A stretch of DNA of 64,000 nucleotides from Thalassobellus sediminis (GTDB taxonomy: Bacteria; Bacteroidota; Bacteroidia; Flavobacteriales; Flavobacteriaceae), in NCBI RefSeq assembly GCF_044386045.1, contig NZ_JBISCD010000040.1, positions 1,736,001 to 1,800,000 of the forward strand, in the 5' to 3' direction. The position numbers were made by a program, and so were the translations under genes. Numbering within the stretch: position 1 is the stretch's first letter; every line of letters starts with the position of its first letter. Under the pieces are notes generated by a model. It saw nothing but the letters and a program-made list of their open reading frames with translations, had not been told where the DNA came from and made no database searches. Shown piece by piece: positions 46,731 through 54,980 of the stretch.

Positions 46731-48146
46731 TTGAAATTTTTAAAATCCATATTACTAAGTATTAGTTTTTGTCTAGCCATAATGGTTAGTGCTCAAACAT
46801 CTGATACTAATTTTAAATCACCTATATCTGAAACAATAAAAAAAATAGAAACTATTTTTAATGTTCGAATAAACGATGATAGAGGGCTATTAAAAGAGAA
46901 GGTTTTAGATTATGCAGATTGGAGAATAGAACAAGGGAATTTAGAAGTATCGCTAGCAAATGTATTGGCGCCTTTTAACTTAAGAACCTTTAAACAAGAA
47001 GACGGATCGTATAAAATTAGAAAGTTTAAATATCATAAAGTTTCTGAAGCTAAGGCTGAAAAACGATTAGCTTATTTATCAGATTTATATCAAGATAAAG
47101 CAACATGGGAGGCTAGAAAAGCCGAATTGAAGTCCTGCATGATTGCTGCTTTTGGAATTGATAAAGCACCCAAATCACCAAATTCTAAACCTATTCTAAC
47201 AAAAAAAAGAAAGTATAAAGGCTATAGTGTTGAAAATATTGCGTTAGAAATTTTACCGGGTGTTTATACTACAGGTTCTATTTATAAACCGTATCCATTA
47301 AGAAAAAAAGCAGCTGTAATTGTGTCGCCTAATGGGCATTTTGGTGACGGACGTTATCGCGAAAATGAACAAATACGCTGTGCTATGTTAGCTAAAATGG
47401 GCGCTATTGTGGTGAATTATGATTTATTTGCATGGGGAGAATCTCGACTTCAATTTCCATCAACCACACATAGAAATAGTATAGCATCAACCATGCAACT
47501 TTTAAGCGGTATGCGTTTGCTAGATTATGTACTAACACTTAAACATGCAGATGCCACGAGAGTAGGTGTTACTGGTGGCTCAGGTGGCGGTTCGCATACT
47601 ATGTTTTTAGCAGCATTAGACGATAGAGTTAAAGTATCTGTGCCTGTTGTTATGGTATCGGCTAATCATTCTGGTGGTTGTCCATGCGAAAGTGGTCGAG
47701 GTATTCATTTGTGTGGAAACGGAACTAATAATGCAGAGGTCGCAGCAATGGCAGCACCAAAGCCACAGTTAGTTATTTCCGATGGTAAAGATTGGACACA
47801 CGAAGTACCAGAATTAGAATTCCCTTTTATTCAAAGAACCTATGGGTTTTATGATGAAAAGAGTTTGGCTGAAAATAAGCATTTTGCAGAAGAAGGTCAT
47901 AATTATGGTGTGTCAAAACGTATGGCGATGTATCCATTTATGGCGAAATATTTAAGCTTAGATTTAAGCAAAGTGAAAAATATAAAAGGAGACATAGACG
48001 AATCTACATGTACTATTGAGCCTTATGAGAAATTATATGTTTTTGGTAATGATGAAAAGAATTTACCTAAAAACGCATTAAAAGATATTGATAAGTTATA
48101 TGAATTATTTGGAGAACAAAACTATAAAGAATATGAAGTTAGGTAA
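46731..48146 (+). CDS. Alpha/beta-hydrolase carbohydrate esterase (acetylxylan-esterase-like), exported
   Basis: A 471-residue secreted serine esterase. The start is TTG at 46731, directly after the preceding stop; it gives a signal peptide (MKFLKSILLSISFCLAIMVSAQ), whereas the longer reading would overlap the previous gene by 95 bp. The serine is Ser284 in VTGGSGGGSHTM, and likely partners are Asp351 (ISDGKDWTH) and His390 (EEGHNYG). A Cys-rich segment (HSGGCPCESGRGIHLCGNG) near residue 320 probably forms disulphides. Such esterases remove acetyl or methyl groups; a pectin methylesterase or acetylesterase is expected, and similarity to the rhamnogalacturonan II esterase family CE19 is possible but unverified. 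The N-terminal ~100 residues form an additional domain (KKIETIFNVRINDDRGLLKE). Confidence 0.85.
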   Translation: MKFLKSILLSISFCLAIMVSAQTSDTNFKSPISETIKKIETIFNVRINDDRGLLKEKVLDYADWRIEQGNLEVSLANVLAPFNLRTFKQEDGSYKIRKFKYHKVSEAKAEKRLAYLSDLYQDKATWEARKAELKSCMIAAFGIDKAPKSPNSKPILTKKRKYKGYSVENIALEILPGVYTTGSIYKPYPLRKKAAVIVSPNGHFGDGRYRENEQIRCAMLAKMGAIVVNYDLFAWGESRLQFPSTTHRNSIASTMQLLSGMRLLDYVLTLKHADATRVGVTGGSGGGSHTMFLAALDDRVKVSVPVVMVSANHSGGCPCESGRGIHLCGNGTNNAEVAAMAAPKPQLVISDGKDWTHEVPELEFPFIQRTYGFYDEKSLAENKHFAEEGHNYGVSKRMAMYPFMAKYLSLDLSKVKNIKGDIDESTCTIEPYEKLYVFGNDEKNLPKNALKDIDKLYELFGEQNYKEYEVR

Positions 48147-50595
48147 TAACATATATTATAGTTTTATTTTTTTATTCTTTGGAATACAAAGTGTTGTAGC
48201 ACAGTCTTCACCAGAATTAAAATTGTGGTACGATGAACCAGCAGAAATTTGGAATGAAGCATTGCCAATAGGAAACGGGCGTTTAGGCGCTATGGTTTTT
48301 GGAGATCCTGCAGTGGAGCGTTTACAATTAAATGAGGAAACTATTTGGGCAGGTTCGCCTAATAGTAATGCACATGGAAAAGCTTTAAAGGCATTGCCTA
48401 AGGTGCGTCAGCTTATTTTTGATGGAAAATATAAAGAAGCTCAAGATTTGGCAACGTCCGATATTCGTTCGCAAACTAATAATGGCATGCCGTATCAAAC
48501 CTTTGGAAGTGTGTACCTGTCATTTCCAGGGCATCAAAATTACAGTAACTATTACAGAGACTTAAATATTGAAAATGCTACAGCAAAAGTAAAATATACA
48601 GTTGATGGTGTTGAATATACTCGAGAAATTTTAACCGCATTTTCAGATCAAGTTATTGCCGTAAAATTAACAGCAAGTAAACCGGGAAGCATTACTTGTA
48701 ATGTGTTTATGAATAGCCCTTTCGATAAAACAAAGACGACTACGGAAGAAAACCAAGTAACGCTTTCTGGAGTTACAAGTACTATTGAAGGACAAAAAGG
48801 ACGCGTGAAGTTTCAAGGACGTTTAGCTGCTAAAAACCAAGGAGGAAATCTTTCAGTACGTAACGGTATTTTAAGCATAAATAAAGCAGATGAAGTCACG
48901 CTTTATATTTCAATAGCAACAAACTTCAAAAATTATAAAGACATTACCGAAGATTACGTAGCGAAAAGTAAAGCTTTTTTAGATAAGGCAATGCCGAAGG
49001 ATTTTGAAACGATAAAGAAAAATCACGTGGTGTATTATCAGAATTTCTTTAAGCGTATGTCTTTAGATTTAGGTACAACAGAAGCTTCAAAAGAAACGAC
49101 AGATCAACGAATTTTAAAATATTCACAGCAATTCGATCCACAGTTAGCGGCTTTGTATTTTCAATTTGGACGTTATTTACTTATTTCTTGTTCGCAACCA
49201 GGAGGGCAGCCAGCAAATCTTCAAGGTATATGGAACGATATGTTATTTCCACCATGGGAAAGTAAATACACGATGAATATTAATGCCGAAATGAATTATT
49301 GGCCAGCAGAGTTAACCAATCTTTCTGAAATGCATGAGCCTTTTATTCAATTAGCAAAAGAGGTGGCTGAAACAGGAAAAGAAACGGCTAAAATTATGTA
49401 CAATGCTAGAGGTTGGGTATTGCATCATAATACCGATATTTGGCGTATTACTGGCCCAATAGATATGGCTGCATCAGGAATGTGGCCAACAGGAGGTGCA
49501 TGGGTATGTCAAGATTTATGGGAACGTTATTTGTATACAGGTGATGAAACATATTTAAAAGAAATTTACCCTATCATGAAAGGAGCTGCGACCTTCTTTT
49601 TAGATTTCATGATTCCAGAACCAGAAACAGGGTATTTAGTCGTAGTGCCTTCAAATTCACCAGAAAACACACATGCTGGTGAAGATGGGAAATCAACTAT
49701 TACAGCAGGTACGACCATGGATAATCAATTGGTTTTCGATTTGTTTACCAATGTCATGAACGCTTCAAAACTATTAAATACAGACAACGCTTTCGCGGAA
49801 GAATTAAATACGGCACTTTCTAAAATGTCGCCCATGCGTATTGGTAAACACGGTCAGCTTCAAGAGTGGATGAAAGATTGGGACGATCCTGAAGATCATC
49901 ACAGACATGTATCGCATTTATATGGCTTGTTTCCGAGTAACCAAATATCCCCATTTAAAACACCTAAGTTATTTGAAGCAGCAAAAAACTCTTTAAAATT
50001 CAGAGGCGACGAATCTACAGGTTGGTCTATGGGTTGGAAAGTTAATTTATGGGCTAGATTGTTAGATGGCAATCATGCTTATAAATTATTGCAAGATCAA
50101 TTACATTTAGTAACAGCAAAACAGCGAAAAGTTGGCGGAACTTACCCAAATATGTTAGATGCGCATCAACCATTTCAAATAGATGGCAATTTTGGTTGTA
50201 CTGCGGGAATTGCAGAAATGTTAATGCAAAGTCAGGAAGGCGCCATTCATTTATTACCAGCCTTACCAAGTTTTTGGAAAGCGGGAACTATTAAAGGTTT
50301 GGTTGCAAGAGGTGGTTTTCAGATTGATATGACGTGGAAAAACAATAAAGTGTCTGAGCTTAAAATAACAGCAAAAAGAGATGGTAATTGCAGATTGCGT
50401 TTAGCAAGCAAAATAAAAGGAAGTAATATTAAAAAAGCGAAAGGTGAAAATTCAAATGCTTTGTTTTTTGATGTTGAAGTAAAAGCACCAATTATTTCTG
50501 ATAAAGCAAAAATTGAAAAACTAAAACTTCCAAAGTATTATGAATACGATGTGGAAATGAAAGCTGGAAAAACATATGTTTTTTACGGGTGTTAA
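48133..50595 (+). CDS. GH95 alpha-L-fucosidase/alpha-galactosidase-type, exported
   Basis: An 820-residue enzyme, start chosen at the ATG 48133, overlapping the esterase stop by 14 bp; it gives the signal peptide MKLGNNIYYSFIFLF. GH95 motifs: N-terminal domain LWYDEPAEIWNEALPIGNGR with GAMVFGDPAVERLQLNEETI, the Asn pair Asn382/Asn384 in NINAEMNYWPAE, the general acid Glu511 in SNSPENTHAG, and Asp684 in FQIDGNFGCTAG. These residues match the GH95 catalytic machinery. GH95 contains alpha-1,2-L-fucosidases and alpha-L- or alpha-D-galactosidases; both fit pectic side chains. The C-terminal beta domain is present. The overlap shows tight coupling with the esterase. Confidence 0.94.
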   Translation: MKLGNNIYYSFIFLFFGIQSVVAQSSPELKLWYDEPAEIWNEALPIGNGRLGAMVFGDPAVERLQLNEETIWAGSPNSNAHGKALKALPKVRQLIFDGKYKEAQDLATSDIRSQTNNGMPYQTFGSVYLSFPGHQNYSNYYRDLNIENATAKVKYTVDGVEYTREILTAFSDQVIAVKLTASKPGSITCNVFMNSPFDKTKTTTEENQVTLSGVTSTIEGQKGRVKFQGRLAAKNQGGNLSVRNGILSINKADEVTLYISIATNFKNYKDITEDYVAKSKAFLDKAMPKDFETIKKNHVVYYQNFFKRMSLDLGTTEASKETTDQRILKYSQQFDPQLAALYFQFGRYLLISCSQPGGQPANLQGIWNDMLFPPWESKYTMNINAEMNYWPAELTNLSEMHEPFIQLAKEVAETGKETAKIMYNARGWVLHHNTDIWRITGPIDMAASGMWPTGGAWVCQDLWERYLYTGDETYLKEIYPIMKGAATFFLDFMIPEPETGYLVVVPSNSPENTHAGEDGKSTITAGTTMDNQLVFDLFTNVMNASKLLNTDNAFAEELNTALSKMSPMRIGKHGQLQEWMKDWDDPEDHHRHVSHLYGLFPSNQISPFKTPKLFEAAKNSLKFRGDESTGWSMGWKVNLWARLLDGNHAYKLLQDQLHLVTAKQRKVGGTYPNMLDAHQPFQIDGNFGCTAGIAEMLMQSQEGAIHLLPALPSFWKAGTIKGLVARGGFQIDMTWKNNKVSELKITAKRDGNCRLRLASKIKGSNIKKAKGENSNALFFDVEVKAPIISDKAKIEKLKLPKYYEYDVEMKAGKTYVFYGC

Positions 50596-50614
50596 ATATA
50601 TAAAAGTAGACTAA

Positions 50615-52159
50615 ATGAAATTTAGAATAGTATTAGTTGCAATTATTATAGCAAGTTTTACAGGTTGTGAAAAATCATCATCAGAAAAAGCAGGTTATGT
50701 TTTAGATGTTGAAAATTATAAGCATTATGTTGATTATTTCAACACGATGGAAGATGAGAATATTGCTAAGGCTGTACCTAATGATAGTGCTTGGTCTTGG
50801 ATAAAAACGAACATCCCGTTGTTTGATTGCCCGCAACAAAACTTTGAAGAAATGTATTATTTCAGATGGTGGAGTTTACGCAAACATATTACCAATACAC
50901 CACAAGGATTTGCAATAACTGAGTTTTTGGTAGATCGTTCGTATGCCGATAAATACAATTTAATAGCCTGTGCTTTAGGACACCATATAAATGAATTTAG
51001 ATGGGTGCATAATCCAGAATATATTGAGCAAAACGTACATTTATGGTATCGAGGAAATGATGCAAAACCAATGGAACGGTTGCATAAGTTTAGTAGTTGG
51101 ACAGCCGATGCTTTATACAATCGTTATTTAGTAAATAAAGACGCTTCTTATTTGTTAGACATGTATCCAGATTTAGTAAGCGATTATGCGCTTTGGGAAG
51201 ATGAAAGACAAAGACCTGATGGATTGTTTTGGCAAATTGATGTTAAAGATGGTATGGAAGAATCCTTAAGTGGCGGGCGTCATGTGCAAAACGTGCGACC
51301 AACCATTAATAGTTATATGTATGCTAATGCAAAAGCCCTAGCAACTATGGCTAATATGCAAAATGATACTGATAGATCAACCTATTTTGAAGCCAAAGCC
51401 GATACGCTTAAACGTTTGGTTGAAACAAGGTTATGGAATAAAAATGCTGAGTTTTTTGAAACCTTAACCGAAAAAGATACTTCGTCTAATGTTAGGGAAG
51501 CGATAGGTTTTATTCCATGGTATTTCAATTTACCAACAAAAAATAAAGGTTTTGAAAAAGCTTGGGGACAAGTAAAAGATGAAAAAGGATTCGCTGCGCC
51601 TTTTGGTTTAACAACTGCCGAACGTAGAAGTCCGCGTTTTAGAAGTCACGGTACAGGAACTTGTGAATGGGATGGAGCCGTTTGGCCTTTTGCTACATCA
51701 CAAACCTTAACAGCAATGGCAAATGTGTTAAATAATTATAATCAGGATGTCGTTTCCGAAGCTGATTATTTTAAACAAATGAATTTGTATGTAGAGTCTC
51801 AATATTATCGCGGACGTCCATATATAGGAGAATATTTAGATGAAACTACAGGCTATTGGCTTATGGGCGATCGAGAGCGTAGTAGGTATTATAACCATTC
51901 TACATTCAACGATTTAATGATTACTGGTTTGGTAGGGTTACGTCCTAGAGCAGATGATAAAATAGAAGTAAATCCGTTAATTCCTCAAGATACATGGGAT
52001 TGGTTTTGTTTAGATAATGTCTTGTATCACGGAGATATAGTAACTATTATTTGGGATAAAACAGGTGAAAAATATAACAAAGGAAAAGGATTCAAGATTT
52101 TTAGAAACGGACAAGAAATAGCTGCTTCGGAAAAACTAGAACGATTAATTTCAGAATAA
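50615..52159 (+). CDS. Putative (alpha/alpha)6 glycosidase, MGH1/GH63-like, lipoprotein
   Basis: A 514-residue lipoprotein (lipobox Cys at FTGCEKS). It looks like an (alpha/alpha)6 barrel of the MGH1/GH63/GH37 kind: NFEEMYYFRWWSLRKHI, RWVHNPEYIEQNVHLW, RPDGLFWQIDVKDGMEE, GHGTGTCEWDGAVWPFATS and YWLMGDRERSRYYNHSTFND. The acidic residues in EWDGAVWPF and in DVKDGMEE are candidates for catalysis. I cannot assign a numbered family. It may act on alpha-linked sugars of pectic side chains. The gap to the previous gene is 19 bp. Confidence 0.75.
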   Translation: MKFRIVLVAIIIASFTGCEKSSSEKAGYVLDVENYKHYVDYFNTMEDENIAKAVPNDSAWSWIKTNIPLFDCPQQNFEEMYYFRWWSLRKHITNTPQGFAITEFLVDRSYADKYNLIACALGHHINEFRWVHNPEYIEQNVHLWYRGNDAKPMERLHKFSSWTADALYNRYLVNKDASYLLDMYPDLVSDYALWEDERQRPDGLFWQIDVKDGMEESLSGGRHVQNVRPTINSYMYANAKALATMANMQNDTDRSTYFEAKADTLKRLVETRLWNKNAEFFETLTEKDTSSNVREAIGFIPWYFNLPTKNKGFEKAWGQVKDEKGFAAPFGLTTAERRSPRFRSHGTGTCEWDGAVWPFATSQTLTAMANVLNNYNQDVVSEADYFKQMNLYVESQYYRGRPYIGEYLDETTGYWLMGDRERSRYYNHSTFNDLMITGLVGLRPRADDKIEVNPLIPQDTWDWFCLDNVLYHGDIVTIIWDKTGEKYNKGKGFKIFRNGQEIAASEKLERLISE

Positions 52160-52170
52160 ACTATAAAAAT

Positions 52171-52196
52171 CCTGCAAGGGTTTGAAACCTTGTAGG
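52171..52196. repeat. Intergenic hairpin, possibly a dispersed repeat
   Basis: CCTGCAAGG, an 8-base loop, then CCTTGTAGG: a 9-bp stem with one mismatch (G-T type) between the MGH1-like and GH78 genes. No run of T follows, so it is not a standard terminator. Palindromes with this CCTTG-AGG look recur in flavobacterial genomes in my memory, but I could not check whether it is dispersed in this genome. Confidence 0.5.
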
Positions 52197-52207
52197 TGTA
52201 AAATTCA

Positions 52208-54955
52208 ATGAAAAAAACGTTACAATATTTAGTTATACTTCTTTTTTCATTTTCTGCAATAGCTCAAAATGACATAAAGTTGCATGATCTTCAATGTGAA
52301 ATGTTAACCAATCCTTTAGGAATAGATGTTTTACAACCTAGATTGAGTTGGCAGTTTCAAACGGATAATACTGAGGTTGAACAAACAGCGTATCAAATTT
52401 TAGTAGCATCAACACTAGAAAAATTAGAAAATAATGATGCCGATTTATGGGATAGCGGAAAGGTGCAAAGTGACGCGTCTATCAATATTTTGTATTCAGG
52501 AAAAGCATTAGATAGTAGAGATGAAGCATTCTGGAAGGTGAAAATTTGGACTAATAAAGGAGATGCTAATTGGAGTGAATCAGCACATTGGAGCTTAGGT
52601 GTTTTAACCTATTCTGAGTGGAAATCTACACGATGGATTGGGTATAACGAACTTTTTCCTGGAGACAGTATAAGCCAGTTTTCAAAATTATCGGCACGAT
52701 ATATTAGAAAGCAAATTGATTTAGAAAAAAAAGTAAAAAAAGCCAAAGTATATATTATGGGCATGGGCTTATATGAACTATATATCAATGGCGAAAAAAT
52801 TGGTAATCAAGTTTTAGCACCAGTACCTACCGATTATACAAAAAACGTAAAGTACAATGTATTTGATGTTACCTCTCAATTACAACAAGGCGAAAATGTT
52901 ATAGGAACTATTTTAGGAAACGGACGCTTTTTTGCCATGCGACAAGAATATAAGCCTTATAAAATTAAAAGTTTCGGCTTGCCAAAAATGGCAATGCAAT
53001 TAGTTGTTGAATATGAAGATGGCACCAAACAAACCATAAAAACAGACCAATCATGGAAGTTTTCTCCAAATGGTCCTATTAGAGCTAATAATGAATACGA
53101 TGGTGAAACATACGATGCTCGTAAAGAAATACCAAATTGGAATAAGGTTGGTTTTGATGATAGCGATTGGAAGAACTTAATCTGGGTACAAGAACCAGGT
53201 GGTTTTCCTGAAGCACAAATGACACCTAACATGAAGGTGATGGATGAGGTAAAGCCAATATCTATAACGCCAACTAAAAACGGGACTTATATTTTAGATA
53301 TGGGACAGAATATGGTTGGATGGTTACAGCTTAAGGTTAAAGGAAATAGTGGAGACAAAATTACTATGAAGTTTGCCGAATCTTTAAAAGAGGACGGATC
53401 GCTTTATATTGCTAATTTAAGAGATGCTCGCGTTACCGACACTTATATTTTAAAAGGTGAAGCTGAAGAAATTTGGGAGCCTAAATTTGTATACCATGGT
53501 TTCCGATTTGTTGAAATATCAGGTTTTAACTATAAACCGACATTAGATAATTTTTTAGGAAAAGTAGTTTACGATAATATAAAAACGACGGGTTCATTTG
53601 AATGTTCAAACCCAACAATGAATCAAATTTTTAAGAATGCCTTTTGGGGTATTCGAGGAAATTATAAGGGCATGCCAATTGATTGTCCGCAACGTAACGA
53701 GCGTCAACCATGGTTAGGAGATAGAACAACTGGTGCTTATGGCGAAAGTTTTCTATTCGATAACCAAACGTTGTATGCAAAATGGCTAGACGATATTAAG
53801 TTTTCTCAAACTTTAGATGGTGGTATTCCAGATGTAGCACCAGCTTTTTGGCGTTATTATGGTGATGGTGTAACTTGGCAAGGGGCTTACATTAAAGTTG
53901 CTGAAATGTTATATCAACAATTTGGTGATGAAAAAGTTATAAAAGATCATTATCCGTTTATGAAAAAATGGGTACTGTATATGGAGAAGAGCTATTTGAA
54001 GAATGATTTAATGACTAAGGATAAATATGGCGATTGGTGCGTGCCACCAGAATCATTAGAAATTATTCGTTCTAAAGACCCAACCCGTTTAACGGATGGG
54101 GAAGTATTATCAAGTGCATTTTATTATCATTTATTGCAAATCATGAAAAAATTTGCAACGATCTCAGGAGCAGATAAATCAGATGCTATTTACTATAATG
54201 ATTTAGCTAATCGTATTAAAAAAGCATTTAATGCTAAATATTTTCATTCAGAAACGTATAGTTATGCAAACAATACTGTAACAGCCAATGTGTTGCCTTT
54301 GGCGTTTAATATGGTGCCAGATAATCTTCAGGATAAAGTATTTCAAAACATGGTGCATCAAGTTGAGGTTGTTAAAGAAGGTCATGTAAGTACAGGTGTT
54401 GTTGGGATTCAGTTTTTAATGCGAACGTTAACGGAGTTTGGTAGAGGCGATTTAGCGTATAAACTAGCATCAAATAAAACCTATCCAAGTTGGGGTTATA
54501 TGGTTGAAAATGGTGCTACAACTATTTGGGAGTTATGGAATGGTAATACAGCAAATCCTAAAATGAATTCTCAAAATCATGTGATGCTTTTAGGTGATTT
54601 AATGATTTGGTATTACGAGAATATGGCTGGAATAAAAAGTAGTTCCAAATATCCAGGATTTAAACAAATCATAATGAAACCAGATTTTGATGCAGGTTTA
54701 ACCTATGTGAATGCGTCATATAAATCTAGTCACGGATTAATAAAAAGCCATTGGAAGAAAAAGAAAAACAAATTAGAATGGAACATCACAGTGCCTGCTA
54801 ATACGAGTGCACTTGTTTATTTACCAACGGAAGTTGCTTCAAAAGTAAAAGTGAATAAAGAAAAGTTAGAGACTACTTCTAAAACAATAAAAATAGAAGA
54901 TGGTAAATTAGTTGTTGAGTTAAAATCAGGAAATTATACCATAAACGTAAACTAA
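52208..54955 (+). CDS. GH78 alpha-L-rhamnosidase, exported
   Basis: A 915-residue, multidomain GH78 enzyme with signal peptide 1-19 (ending AIAQ). The N-terminal domain begins LHDLQCEMLTNPLGIDVLQP, with PRLSWQFQT and TAYQILVAST, the usual fibronectin-like opening. The barrel motif MPIDCPQRNERQPWLGDRT, with its acidic pair, lies near residue 500, and NGATTIWELWNG is near residue 770. The C-terminal beta domain closes the protein. It removes terminal alpha-L-rhamnose in the periplasm or on the surface; pairing with the cytoplasmic GH78 suggests rhamnose is present in both long and short substrates. The gap to the next gene is 25 bp. Confidence 0.95.
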   Translation: MKKTLQYLVILLFSFSAIAQNDIKLHDLQCEMLTNPLGIDVLQPRLSWQFQTDNTEVEQTAYQILVASTLEKLENNDADLWDSGKVQSDASINILYSGKALDSRDEAFWKVKIWTNKGDANWSESAHWSLGVLTYSEWKSTRWIGYNELFPGDSISQFSKLSARYIRKQIDLEKKVKKAKVYIMGMGLYELYINGEKIGNQVLAPVPTDYTKNVKYNVFDVTSQLQQGENVIGTILGNGRFFAMRQEYKPYKIKSFGLPKMAMQLVVEYEDGTKQTIKTDQSWKFSPNGPIRANNEYDGETYDARKEIPNWNKVGFDDSDWKNLIWVQEPGGFPEAQMTPNMKVMDEVKPISITPTKNGTYILDMGQNMVGWLQLKVKGNSGDKITMKFAESLKEDGSLYIANLRDARVTDTYILKGEAEEIWEPKFVYHGFRFVEISGFNYKPTLDNFLGKVVYDNIKTTGSFECSNPTMNQIFKNAFWGIRGNYKGMPIDCPQRNERQPWLGDRTTGAYGESFLFDNQTLYAKWLDDIKFSQTLDGGIPDVAPAFWRYYGDGVTWQGAYIKVAEMLYQQFGDEKVIKDHYPFMKKWVLYMEKSYLKNDLMTKDKYGDWCVPPESLEIIRSKDPTRLTDGEVLSSAFYYHLLQIMKKFATISGADKSDAIYYNDLANRIKKAFNAKYFHSETYSYANNTVTANVLPLAFNMVPDNLQDKVFQNMVHQVEVVKEGHVSTGVVGIQFLMRTLTEFGRGDLAYKLASNKTYPSWGYMVENGATTIWELWNGNTANPKMNSQNHVMLLGDLMIWYYENMAGIKSSSKYPGFKQIIMKPDFDAGLTYVNASYKSSHGLIKSHWKKKKNKLEWNITVPANTSALVYLPTEVASKVKVNKEKLETTSKTIKIEDGKLVVELKSGNYTINVN

Positions 54956-54980
54956 ATTTATAAAATTAATTATAAAACAT

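Noticed and set aside
48088..48132. Longer reading of GH95
   Set aside because: The ATG at 48133 starts a normal signal peptide; the extension lies in the esterase tail.
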